From Bacteroidales bacterium (GTDB lineage: Bacteria > Bacteroidota > Bacteroidia > Bacteroidales > Prolixibacteraceae), in NCBI GenBank assembly GCA_012719495.1, contig JAAYAG010000060.1, positions 64,001 through 128,000 on the forward strand: a DNA stretch of 64,000 nucleotides. Direction: 5' to 3'. The notes under the pieces were generated by a model that searched no databases, was not told where the DNA came from, and saw only the letters and a list, made by a program, of their open reading frames with translations. Positions 53,488 to 61,194 of this stretch are shown piece by piece. Numbering within the stretch: the first letter of the stretch is position 1; each line of letters starts with the position of its first letter. Position numbers and translations under genes: made by a program.

Positions 53488-53976
53488 TCAGCAAATGAAG
53501 TTCAACCCAACCTCGTTAGGAATTAAATTCCGACAAAGTGGTCAATGGGCGGGATAAAAGTTACCGGATGGGAAATTTAAACACAAAGGCACGAAGGCAC
53601 AAAATATAAAATCTTAAACTTTGCCTTTGTGTCTTCGTGTTTTTTATTAATAATGGAATATCCCTTAGTTTAGTTTTTGGCGATTTTCTAAGTTAACGAG
53701 AAAGTTATTCTTATAAAATGTCATTTTTCTAAACTAAGGAAGTCTTTAGTCTCGCTTTTTGAAGAGAAAATGTGTGTCCGTTTGATCATGTCATTTCTCG
53801 CAGATTTTGCTAATTACGCAGATAGTCAGCCACATAAATCATTTTTATGTGTTTCATTATCTCAGTGATACGCTGTGTTTGCTTTGTGATCCTCTGTGTA
53901 ACAAAGAAAATTCACTCCTCTTGCAACTTTTCAAACCATCTGTGGTACTTTTAGTGAAATCTTAAACCAATCCATT
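53488..53976. repeat. Gene-free region with degenerate intergenic repeats and an inverted repeat
   Basis: Several repeat types lie here in a row. A loose inverted repeat, ACACAAAGGCACGAAGGCAC (53581-53600) and TTTGTGTCTTCGTGTTTT, faces itself across AT-rich DNA. A perfect 11-base inverted repeat, CCTTAGTTTAG (53663-53673) and CTAAACTAAGG (53729-53739), follows. A CGCAGATTTTGCTAATTACG element is near 53796, and a GTGATACGCTGTGTTTGCTT element near 53865. TACTTTTA (53946-53953) is promoter-like for the sigma gene. No coding potential is seen. Confidence 0.6.
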
Positions 53977-54498
53977 GTGGAAGGACATCAACAAGACCGA
54001 TTTTTAACGCTATATAAACCCATCAGCTCAAGGCTGTCGAACTATTGCCGGCATATTGCCGACTCGCCATCCGATGCCGAAGACTTGCTGCACGATACCG
54101 TTTTAGCAACTTATGAAAAAATGGAACTGCTAAAATCCGATGCTGCTTTTCCGGCATTCATGTTCTCAACGGCCTACAATATTTACAGCAAAAACCTGCG
54201 ACGCAGAAAATTCAACGGCAAATACAACGAGGCTGCTGCAGCTTTTTTGAAAGATGCCAATGCTTCGCCGGAACTCATTACCGACCTGACGATCATTTTT
54301 GAAAAGATGAAACAGCTTCCGGTAAAGCAATATGAGGCGCTGGTTTTGTTTTACATATCTGACCTTCCGCTTGAAGATATAAAAGATATTCAGCAGATAA
54401 CCCTTTCGGCAGTAAAAAGCAGGATACAACGCGGCAAAGAAAAACTGCTGAAACTGCTGAACGAGCCACAAAAGCAAATCGTATTAACCCTGTTTTGA
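53977..54498 (+). CDS. RNA polymerase sigma factor, ECF-like (cassette 2)
   Basis: A 173-residue paralogue of the sigma factor at 48476-48994, sharing RLSNYCR, DAEDLLHDTV, NLRRRKFNGKYNE and the ISDLPLEDIKDIQ region. Start at a GTG (53977), set by alignment with the paralogue. Regions 2 and 4 are intact. The following membrane protein begins 14 bases downstream at 54513, as in cassette 1. Confidence 0.87.
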   Translation: MEGHQQDRFLTLYKPISSRLSNYCRHIADSPSDAEDLLHDTVLATYEKMELLKSDAAFPAFMFSTAYNIYSKNLRRRKFNGKYNEAAAAFLKDANASPELITDLTIIFEKMKQLPVKQYEALVLFYISDLPLEDIKDIQQITLSAVKSRIQRGKEKLLKLLNEPQKQIVLTLF

Positions 54499-54512
54499 TT
54501 GGAGGAGCTAAG

Positions 54513-56357
54513 ATGAAGAAATTTGAAACAACCGATATTGAGCAATACTTTCAGCTAACCAACAACATTGCTCCAATTTATACTGAAGAAAAGGTGCACC
54601 AAATTATAAACAGCCCTGCGGCCAAGGCCAGGCTCAAGGGCAAACCAAAAAACCTTTTAAAATTTACAATTATGACAACAATTTTTGCAATAATAGTAAG
54701 TGCCGTGCTATTGTGGACGGGACACGATAACGATAATCAGGTATCAAGTATCAAGAATCAAGACACAAGACAAGTTTCTGGTTCAGATGAACAAACTGGA
54801 AATGCGGTAACGGAGGACTTAAAAAATTATCTGTGCGTTGCCAAAAAGAATAGCAAAGATGATGAGAACAAATGCATTGCCCTGTCCGAATTGAACAAAG
54901 GAACATCGGAGGAAGTAGACAGCAATACATTGGTTTCAAATTCTCAGCAAATGGATATCAACCAAGACAAATGTTATGAACCCGCACAACAAAACGTGCA
55001 AAAGCCAATTGATTTCGACCGATCAACCATTCAAACAACCGATGGCAGTAGGTTTGTGTTGAAACTGACCAATGAAGAATTTGAAAAAATTGGTGTTTTC
55101 ATTACTGATAGCTCCTTTATTTATAAGAATAGAGCAAATGGTTATTGCTATCAGTATGGAGCAACTCGCCGCAAAATTTATTATGATGACAATGATCCAA
55201 GACGAAGTTTTATTGATGAAAATGGTAAAAAATGTGATTATCCAATCGACATGGTTGATTTTAGAAGAAAGGAATCTGAGGGGGACGAAATAACCAATTT
55301 TGATTTCTATCCGGTTTTCAAATCCAATACCTATTATGATGTTGTGATCCCAAACGGAACATTAGCTCCTTTGTATTTCGAGACTTCTAACGACACCCTT
55401 GTTCCCATATTATTTCCTAGCCTTGAAGGCCCATCTAGTCTTGAACCCTTCCTTGTTTGGTTTACTTTGACGGATAAACTTTACCAGATTTTATCCGAGA
55501 ATCATAAAAAAGTCCTTGATGAACTTATGCGTTATAAATTAGCAAAAGAATATGTTCCTGGGAAAAATTTAGTGAAATACAAGTCTCCTTATTCGGTTGA
55601 TAAAACAGCTGTTCTTCAGTTGGAAAATTCGGATCTGAAAAAACTTGGATTTACATTTTATGAAGATTCCATGACCTATGAAGGTTCATATAAGAATTTT
55701 ACTCTTTCGTATGCTCAGTCTCGTAATTATTCAACGATCAAATCATTTGAGGCCGATTCAGCTAATTATAATGGTGATATGCTTACAATTCTTATAACCA
55801 GTAAAAATGGAACTCCCCGTTTCGATGAATTATTTCAAAGTATAAGAGATAAAGTAATTATTGAAGATTCCATTGTTCAAAATTGCATACCAGTTTCAGT
55901 TCCAGGATTAGGTCTATATTCTTCTGAAAATAGTGAAATCTATTGGTTTTTGCCTACCGAAGGCTTTTTTAATGCATTGCCTGAAAGCATCAGTACTGAT
56001 CTTCGCAAAGAGTACAACTACATCACAGCCGAAGACAAATCACAACTCGAAAAACCTGTGTGCAAGTACTTCGACGAGTGTAAGAATACGTTAGCCGTTA
56101 GTAAGTTTAAGGTATATCCCAATCCGGCCAATAACACTGCAACGATAAGCTTTACTTTGCCCGAAGCCATTGACGGGCGTATTACACTTGTTGATTTGAC
56201 TGGCCGCGAGCGGCAACTGTTGCAACCGCAAACCACTTTTGCTAAAGGCCAGCACCAAATCGATGTCGATGTAAGCTCGGTTCCCGGAGGCATCTACCTG
56301 CTCACCCTCTACTCCGACAAAGGGGTACAAACACAGCGGATTATCGTGGCAAGGTAA
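54513..56357 (+). CDS. Membrane-anchored protein with T9SS type A sorting domain, putative anti-sigma (cassette 2)
   Basis: About 614 residues from the ATG at 54513 (MKKFETTDIEQYFQLTNN); an in-frame TTG lies at 54495. Same architecture as the cassette 1 protein: charged cytoplasmic N-terminus, one helix (about 51-68, TIMTTIFAIIVSAVLLW), repeat-derived linker, and an extracytoplasmic region with the shared DGSRFVLKL and DLRKEYNYITAE segments. The sorting domain starts at FKVYPNPANNTATISF. The middle is strongly diverged, as expected if the two sense different things. Anti-sigma function is inferred from position. Confidence 0.75.
   Translation: MKKFETTDIEQYFQLTNNIAPIYTEEKVHQIINSPAAKARLKGKPKNLLKFTIMTTIFAIIVSAVLLWTGHDNDNQVSSIKNQDTRQVSGSDEQTGNAVTEDLKNYLCVAKKNSKDDENKCIALSELNKGTSEEVDSNTLVSNSQQMDINQDKCYEPAQQNVQKPIDFDRSTIQTTDGSRFVLKLTNEEFEKIGVFITDSSFIYKNRANGYCYQYGATRRKIYYDDNDPRRSFIDENGKKCDYPIDMVDFRRKESEGDEITNFDFYPVFKSNTYYDVVIPNGTLAPLYFETSNDTLVPILFPSLEGPSSLEPFLVWFTLTDKLYQILSENHKKVLDELMRYKLAKEYVPGKNLVKYKSPYSVDKTAVLQLENSDLKKLGFTFYEDSMTYEGSYKNFTLSYAQSRNYSTIKSFEADSANYNGDMLTILITSKNGTPRFDELFQSIRDKVIIEDSIVQNCIPVSVPGLGLYSSENSEIYWFLPTEGFFNALPESISTDLRKEYNYITAEDKSQLEKPVCKYFDECKNTLAVSKFKVYPNPANNTATISFTLPEAIDGRITLVDLTGRERQLLQPQTTFAKGQHQIDVDVSSVPGGIYLLTLYSDKGVQTQRIIVAR
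54739..54772 (+). repeat. Short repeat inside the cassette 2 linker
   Basis: GGTATCAAGTATCAAGAATC and the following AAGACACAAGAC parallel the repeat at 49274-49308 and are also read in frame (QVSSIKNQDTR), directly after the membrane helix. Confidence 0.65.
56200..56302 (+). repeat. 103-base exact repeat in the sorting domain, copy 2
   Basis: Exact copy of 50625-50727. Both flanks are similar but not identical, so the exact block is bounded. Confidence 0.9.
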
Positions 56358-56465
56358 AATTTTGAACCAGTCGTCTGGTTGTCAGACATTTCACATCCCA
56401 AATTTGATGTGTTGTTGATCAAATATTTATATAGTAACTGAATTTTTTGTTCAGATAAGAAAAGG

Positions 56466-56501
56466 AAGAGGCTGCTGAAGGAAGATGTGCAGCCTCTTTT
56501 T
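56466..56501 (+). terminator. Intrinsic terminator after cassette 2
   Basis: AAGAGGCTGC (56466-56475) pairs with GCAGCCTCTT (56489-56498), loop of 13 bases, followed by a T run. It can also stop the convergent PorP/SprF transcript, whose side has an A/G-rich flank. Confidence 0.8.
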
Positions 56502-56542
56502 CAAACAGAGGAAAACAAAAAATCGGTTTTAAGCGGTTTTCG

Positions 56543-57478
56543 CTAAAAGTATCGTGGCGACAATATCCGTTGGCCTTTGATCGAGAAATCGTAGCTTAGG
56601 AATATTTCGTGCGAACCGCTGCTTCTGTATTTTAATCGAGAATTGTTTAAATCGTATGAGTATCCAAGTTGAATCTGGTCGTCAATCTGAAAGCGCGCAT
56701 GGGCTGTAATAGCATGGGCAAAACGATAGGTTAACCCAAGCCAAACCCTGTCGTAAATAATGCCGGTAGCACTAATTTCGAACGAGCCGGGCGAACCGTT
56801 CACAATTCGGGTCATTGTGCTGGTTTTCATGCTAAACACCGATTCTTTTATGGTGAAAAGGTATCCTGCAGTAAGATAATAGTGCTGTTCTTCGCGGCCA
56901 AGTACCTCAAGGGTATTGTCTCTGTCGCGAATGGCATTTCTTATAATTTTCGGGATAGATAATCCAACATAAAATGAATTGGTGAAGTAATATGCGCCAA
57001 CCCCGAAATTGGGTAAAAATGATTTGTTTCGGCCATTAAGTGCCAACAGTGGGTCGGGTTCGTTAATGGTAAGATTCAACAGGTTAACATCCATATAGTT
57101 GAAGCCCGCTTTTAGGCCTAACGACAGGGTCCGGTTTTTTGCCAGGGTGAAGTATTTCGCATAATCGAAATAGAGCCCTGTTTGGTTTACCGGGCCAATC
57201 TGGTCGTTCAGGAAAGTTAATCCCAGCCCTACATCGTATTTGTTGTAAGGAGTACTGGCCCATAAGGTTGTGGTCATTGGGCTCCAGTCCATACTTACCC
57301 ATTGTTTTCTAAACGATCCGCTTATGTTGGTCATGCCTTTGCTCCCGGCATAGGCGGGGTTAATAAGCCCCGGGTTGTTCATGTATTGTGTAAAAAGAGG
57401 GTCTTGCTGACTGAATCCGCTAAAGGAAAACATCAGCAAAAGCACGATAAAACCATATTTCAATTTTCTTGTATTCAT
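56543..57478 (-). CDS. PorP/SprF family type IX secretion outer-membrane protein
   Basis: About 311 residues from the ATG at 57478 (MNTRKLKYGFIVLLLM), seven bases after the upstream gene; an earlier ATG would overlap that gene. After the signal peptide comes the family hallmark QQDPLFTQYMNNPGLINPAY, then a beta-barrel pattern ending SYDFSIKGQR. SprF-like proteins are needed for secretion or surface attachment of partner proteins with type B sorting domains. The partner here should be the product of the gene directly upstream. Confidence 0.93.
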   Translation of the reverse strand: MNTRKLKYGFIVLLLMFSFSGFSQQDPLFTQYMNNPGLINPAYAGSKGMTNISGSFRKQWVSMDWSPMTTTLWASTPYNKYDVGLGLTFLNDQIGPVNQTGLYFDYAKYFTLAKNRTLSLGLKAGFNYMDVNLLNLTINEPDPLLALNGRNKSFLPNFGVGAYYFTNSFYVGLSIPKIIRNAIRDRDNTLEVLGREEQHYYLTAGYLFTIKESVFSMKTSTMTRIVNGSPGSFEISATGIIYDRVWLGLTYRFAHAITAHARFQIDDQIQLGYSYDLNNSRLKYRSSGSHEIFLSYDFSIKGQRILSPRYF

Positions 57479-57485
57479 ATCGTTA

Positions 57486-59168
57486 TCACCGTTCAAGATA
57501 AAGACCTCCTTGTTTAATGCGGTTGTTGGCATATTTCAGCACATAGTAATACACTCCAACAGGCAATGGTTTGCCCCCAATTTTATATTTCGAGTTTGAA
57601 TAGCCATCCCAATCGTTGGTATAGTTTTCCTGTTCAAATACTATATTTCCCCAGCGGTTGAACACAACAAAGCTGTTTTTAGAGTAGCGTTCGAGGCCTT
57701 TTATCTCGTACTTGTCGTTATATCCATCGTTGTTGGGGGTAAAAACTTGTGGCGGGGCAATAACATCGTCAACTTTGATGACTACCAGAGCCGTATCGCA
57801 AATGTTGTAATGGTCGCAAACAATGTACACAAACGAATCTTGCCCCATAAAATCGTAATCGGGAAAGTACTTCACTTCTTCTCCGCTATTGTTTACATTT
57901 ACATATCCATTAGTAGGATTTTCAATAATTTGGAGAGTGGCTGGAACCATTGTTGTTGAGTCGTTTACCAGAACGGCAATAACCACCGGAATTTCTACAG
58001 TAGTATATGCTTCGTCGTGAACTGCTTTCGATTTCCAGTCTTCGAGGTAATCGGGGATTCCATTTTCATTTTGGTCGCCATGCTCTTCAATTGTTGGAAT
58101 TCCATCTCCATCGTCGTCGGGGTCTTGATAGTTTGGAATTCCATTCATATCGGTATCGGTATCGCAAAGGTTATTGGTGCCCACCACATTTTCATCGATG
58201 TCGGCAATGCCGTCGTTATCTGTATCGATATGCGGATTAATTTCTACATTGATATATACAGTAGCTTGGTTCGAAACTAAGCCATACGTATTAGCAACGG
58301 TATAGATAAATGAATCGACACCAAAGAAACAAGTTTCGGGGGTATAGTATGCTTTGCCATTTTCATCTACTGTAATTGTTCCGTTTTCAGTCGGTTTTAT
58401 AATGGTAACACTTCCCGAGTCGAGATGTCCGTAAATGTCGTAATCGTTGAACAAGATGCTTATAGGGGTAGTGATTCCATGCCATGCATCAATGGTATCG
58501 TTTATCGCGATCACTGCTTCATTTGAGCAGTCGGGTGCATCTAGGCGTGTACTTATAGCTTGCTGGTTTGGAATATTGTAAAAGGTTACAACCAGATTTA
58601 CAGACGAGGGGTCGGGGAGTTGGTTAAGCTTTTTGTAGTTTGAATTGTCGGGCCAAAGCATTGATCCCGAACTTGGGGCATTTGTTATTTCGGTGAGTAT
58701 ATTTCCCTGTAAGTCTACAATTGTTAGAGCTACCGAATCGATTGGGAGGCCATTGGCTGTGGCATCCCATTTTATGTGGGGTTTTGCTTCGAGGCAGAAG
58801 GTTGAAGCAATTACATTGGCTGGTGACTGAACCGAGAAAGGCCAGGCTTTTTTGTTTACACAGCCGTTATCGGCTATCATGGTTACTACCAAATAGTAAT
58901 CGCCTGGAATATGCCAGAGGACTTTAATTTCGTTATCTCGTCCTTCTCCAAACGATATGAGTTCTGCTTGTTCAGGAAGGGCAGGAATGGTAAAGGCTGC
59001 ATCGGTATATACAGCCCAAGAGGTTGATACCACATTGGGCTGTCGTTTTACCCGGTATTCTTTTTCTGAACCCATTGGTACCATATGACGACCCTGCCCC
59101 GCAACATTTGTCACGGAGAAAATAAGGAATGATAGTAAGAAGGCGATGATTATCAATTGATTTCGCAT
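57486..59168 (-). CDS. Exported multi-domain protein with T9SS type B (CHU_C) sorting domain
   Basis: A 560-residue protein with a signal peptide (1-24). A first Ig-like module has PGDYYLVVTMIADNGC and resembles the modules in the next two upstream genes. Two cadherin-like or Ig-like domains follow (about 225-310 and 390-465). Between them lies a calcium-binding thrombospondin type 3-like segment (DTDNDGIADIDENVVG, PDDDGDGIPTIEEHG). The end is a gliding motility-associated C-terminal domain (VFTPNNDGYNDKYEI, VFNRWGNIVFE, GVYYYVLKY). Likely a calcium-stabilised surface protein secreted with the PorP/SprF partner. Confidence 0.88.
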   Translation of the reverse strand: MRNQLIIIAFLLSFLIFSVTNVAGQGRHMVPMGSEKEYRVKRQPNVVSTSWAVYTDAAFTIPALPEQAELISFGEGRDNEIKVLWHIPGDYYLVVTMIADNGCVNKKAWPFSVQSPANVIASTFCLEAKPHIKWDATANGLPIDSVALTIVDLQGNILTEITNAPSSGSMLWPDNSNYKKLNQLPDPSSVNLVVTFYNIPNQQAISTRLDAPDCSNEAVIAINDTIDAWHGITTPISILFNDYDIYGHLDSGSVTIIKPTENGTITVDENGKAYYTPETCFFGVDSFIYTVANTYGLVSNQATVYINVEINPHIDTDNDGIADIDENVVGTNNLCDTDTDMNGIPNYQDPDDDGDGIPTIEEHGDQNENGIPDYLEDWKSKAVHDEAYTTVEIPVVIAVLVNDSTTMVPATLQIIENPTNGYVNVNNSGEEVKYFPDYDFMGQDSFVYIVCDHYNICDTALVVIKVDDVIAPPQVFTPNNDGYNDKYEIKGLERYSKNSFVVFNRWGNIVFEQENYTNDWDGYSNSKYKIGGKPLPVGVYYYVLKYANNRIKQGGLYLER

Positions 59169-59239
59169 GTCTGTCTTTACTATCTCTTTACAATGTGATA
59201 TTAGTTAATTGCACTGTTGCTATTCTGTTTTTCTCTGAA

Positions 59240-59292
59240 AACAATTCATGTTCTCCCCTGCATTGTTGCAGGAGAGAACAGGATGAATTGTT
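59240..59292 (-). terminator. Long hairpin between two genes of the surface-protein operon
   Basis: AACAATTCAT-GTTCTCCCCTGCA pairs with TGCAGGAGAGAAC-AGG-ATGAATTGTT: over 20 pairs with a three-base bulge and one mismatch. It lies in the 160-base gap after the second small secreted protein gene. It may be a partial terminator or an mRNA-stabilising 3' end. Confidence 0.6.
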
Positions 59293-59328
59293 AATAAACC
59301 AATTATTACGGCTTACGCTTCAATACTG

Positions 59329-60180
59329 TTAAAGCTCTTCAAGGTCCGAAATTATTGGCATCACAGTTATACGGTGAGTAACTTTATCGTTTTCACGATT
59401 AACGTCGCCCAACGAGGTTTGTTCTTCCCTTTGGTTGCGAACTTCGAGGGTAACAATTTGTTCGGTTCCTTCGTAATTCCTGACAGCTACCGAAACAATT
59501 ACTTCGTTCTCGGTGGCCGGTACGGTGAAGGTGTTTGATGCATTTGCAGTTAATACTCCTGCATTTGCAGCGGTTACCGAGACTATGGCTACATCGAGGT
59601 TCCACTCGGGATTGATGGTAACAAACGGTTCAAACGACCAGCCCCTGTTGCCACCTTCTCTTCGTACTTTAAACTGAAGAGTGGTGGTACCTGCATTGTA
59701 ATGATCCGACATGGCAACAAAACCATCGGCATCGCTGATGGCCGGACAGCTTTCTGTTTTGTCGAAAGGAATGTTTTCACTTAGCAGGTCGAACATATTG
59801 GGTTGAGGTACAATCTTTAAGCCTCGCTTAACGGAACAACCTCCGGGGTTCGATAACGAAATCCAGAGATAATACACATGTTGCGAAGCCCCGTTGTTCC
59901 AAATAATTGGCAAGCTGACCGTATTCTGGTCAGCAGGCACAATGCCCTGTGATGTCGATAAAAAATCAAATTCGAAAGCGGACCCATCATCGAGCACGGC
60001 GCTACCGTCTTCGTTGCTTGATACATAAAACATATACTCCGTACCGGGAGTTAACCCGTTTACCACATAGGTATGGGTTGCTCCTTCGTAAGGATGCGTT
60101 AGTGAACTTTGTGCCATTGTGTTAATTACAACAGCACAAAGTATAATCACTAAAACAAATATTGTTTTAACGCGGGTCAT
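59329..60180 (-). CDS. Exported protein with two beta-sandwich modules, paralogue of its upstream neighbour
   Basis: A 283-residue protein with a signal peptide (1-23). Module 1 (about 30-130) contains YVVNGLTPGTEYMF and YYLWISLSNPGGCSVKRGL, close to YTVNGLTAGDTYSM and FYLWISIQDALGCSTFRAL in the upstream gene. Module 2 (about 145-283) starts near ESCPAISDADGF and ends VTHRITVMP. No T9SS sorting domain is visible. No known function; probably a structural extracellular or surface component. It lies 13 bases after the upstream paralogue. Confidence 0.75.
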   Translation of the reverse strand: MTRVKTIFVLVIILCAVVINTMAQSSLTHPYEGATHTYVVNGLTPGTEYMFYVSSNEDGSAVLDDGSAFEFDFLSTSQGIVPADQNTVSLPIIWNNGASQHVYYLWISLSNPGGCSVKRGLKIVPQPNMFDLLSENIPFDKTESCPAISDADGFVAMSDHYNAGTTTLQFKVRREGGNRGWSFEPFVTINPEWNLDVAIVSVTAANAGVLTANASNTFTVPATENEVIVSVAVRNYEGTEQIVTLEVRNQREEQTSLGDVNRENDKVTHRITVMPIISDLEEL

Positions 60181-60193
60181 CTTTCAGTTTAGA

Positions 60194-61117
60194 TTATTGA
60201 ACACCAAAAACTCCAACTGTTGGCAGCGGATCTACAGTTATTGTAGCAACGTTTACGCCAATAGTATTTTGGTCAACCTCTACACCACCTGAGTCTGAGG
60301 TAGTGTCTCCAATGTTCAGAACGATGCTTCTGTCTGCTGCGGTAGCGGCATTGTCAATTTGTACTCTTACATAAAGTACGTTAACTCCTGTGGCAATTGT
60401 TTGAGGAGCAGTAAATGCATTGAATGTTGTACCGCCATCGGTTGAAACTGTCCATGTTCCTGCAGTTGCGCCGTCGACAGTAGTTACTGTTGGGCTAAAT
60501 GACCATGAAGAATTTACTGTGTTAGGATTAGCTGTACGTGTTACCCTGAAATATGCAAAGAAATGACCATCGTTTGTGGTTGCATCATTAATATCATCAG
60601 CTAATTGGTCTGGATCAACCATTGGAGGACAGGCCTCTGCTAATGTTGTTTGTCCGGTAATACCATTTAAACCAGCAGGCGTAATTGTTCCGTCATTGAT
60701 GTCTAAAGCAACAACATCAAAGTTAACATTGTAATCGACAGCGTCTTGAGGATTAATAGCTAACGCACGGAAAGTGGAACAGCCTAGTGCATCTTGAATA
60801 GATATCCACAAGTAAAATGTAGATCCCGAAGCACCACTATTCCATGTAACATCAAACGTAGCAATACCACTGGCAGGTACGCTTGCACTTGTTACTGCAG
60901 TTGCTGTGTAAGCAGTTGCGTTTGTTTGGTGAGTAAGTGTACCATAAGTTGAGTTGATACCCATTGAGTAAGTGTCTCCAGCTGTTAACCCGTTCACAGT
61001 ATACGTGTAACTTACACCTTCCATAGGAGTGATTGCTGAATAGCTTTGAGCAAATACTTTACTGGTAAAACCAGCAAGCATCATGAAGAATACGATAATA
61101 AATAAACTTTTTTTCAT
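60194..61117 (-). CDS. Exported protein with two beta-sandwich modules
   Basis: A 307-residue protein, signal peptide 1-23 (ends SKVFAQ). Composition is rich in Thr, Ala, Val, Asn and Asp, with few charges. Module 1 opens MEGVSYTYTVNGLTAGD. Module 2 starts near EACPPMVDPDQL and ends VATITVDPLPTVG, like the ends of both neighbours. No sorting domain or enzyme motif is seen. The low-complexity, beta-rich character suits an abundant matrix or surface-layer-type protein, which is inference. Confidence 0.75.
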   Translation of the reverse strand: MKKSLFIIVFFMMLAGFTSKVFAQSYSAITPMEGVSYTYTVNGLTAGDTYSMGINSTYGTLTHQTNATAYTATAVTSASVPASGIATFDVTWNSGASGSTFYLWISIQDALGCSTFRALAINPQDAVDYNVNFDVVALDINDGTITPAGLNGITGQTTLAEACPPMVDPDQLADDINDATTNDGHFFAYFRVTRTANPNTVNSSWSFSPTVTTVDGATAGTWTVSTDGGTTFNAFTAPQTIATGVNVLYVRVQIDNAATAADRSIVLNIGDTTSDSGGVEVDQNTIGVNVATITVDPLPTVGVFGVQ

Positions 61118-61194
61118 TTTCTTAAAAATTTAATGTTAAACTTTCAGTTTTTAATTGTTTTATAATTCATTGAAATTTTATTCATTGTATATGT

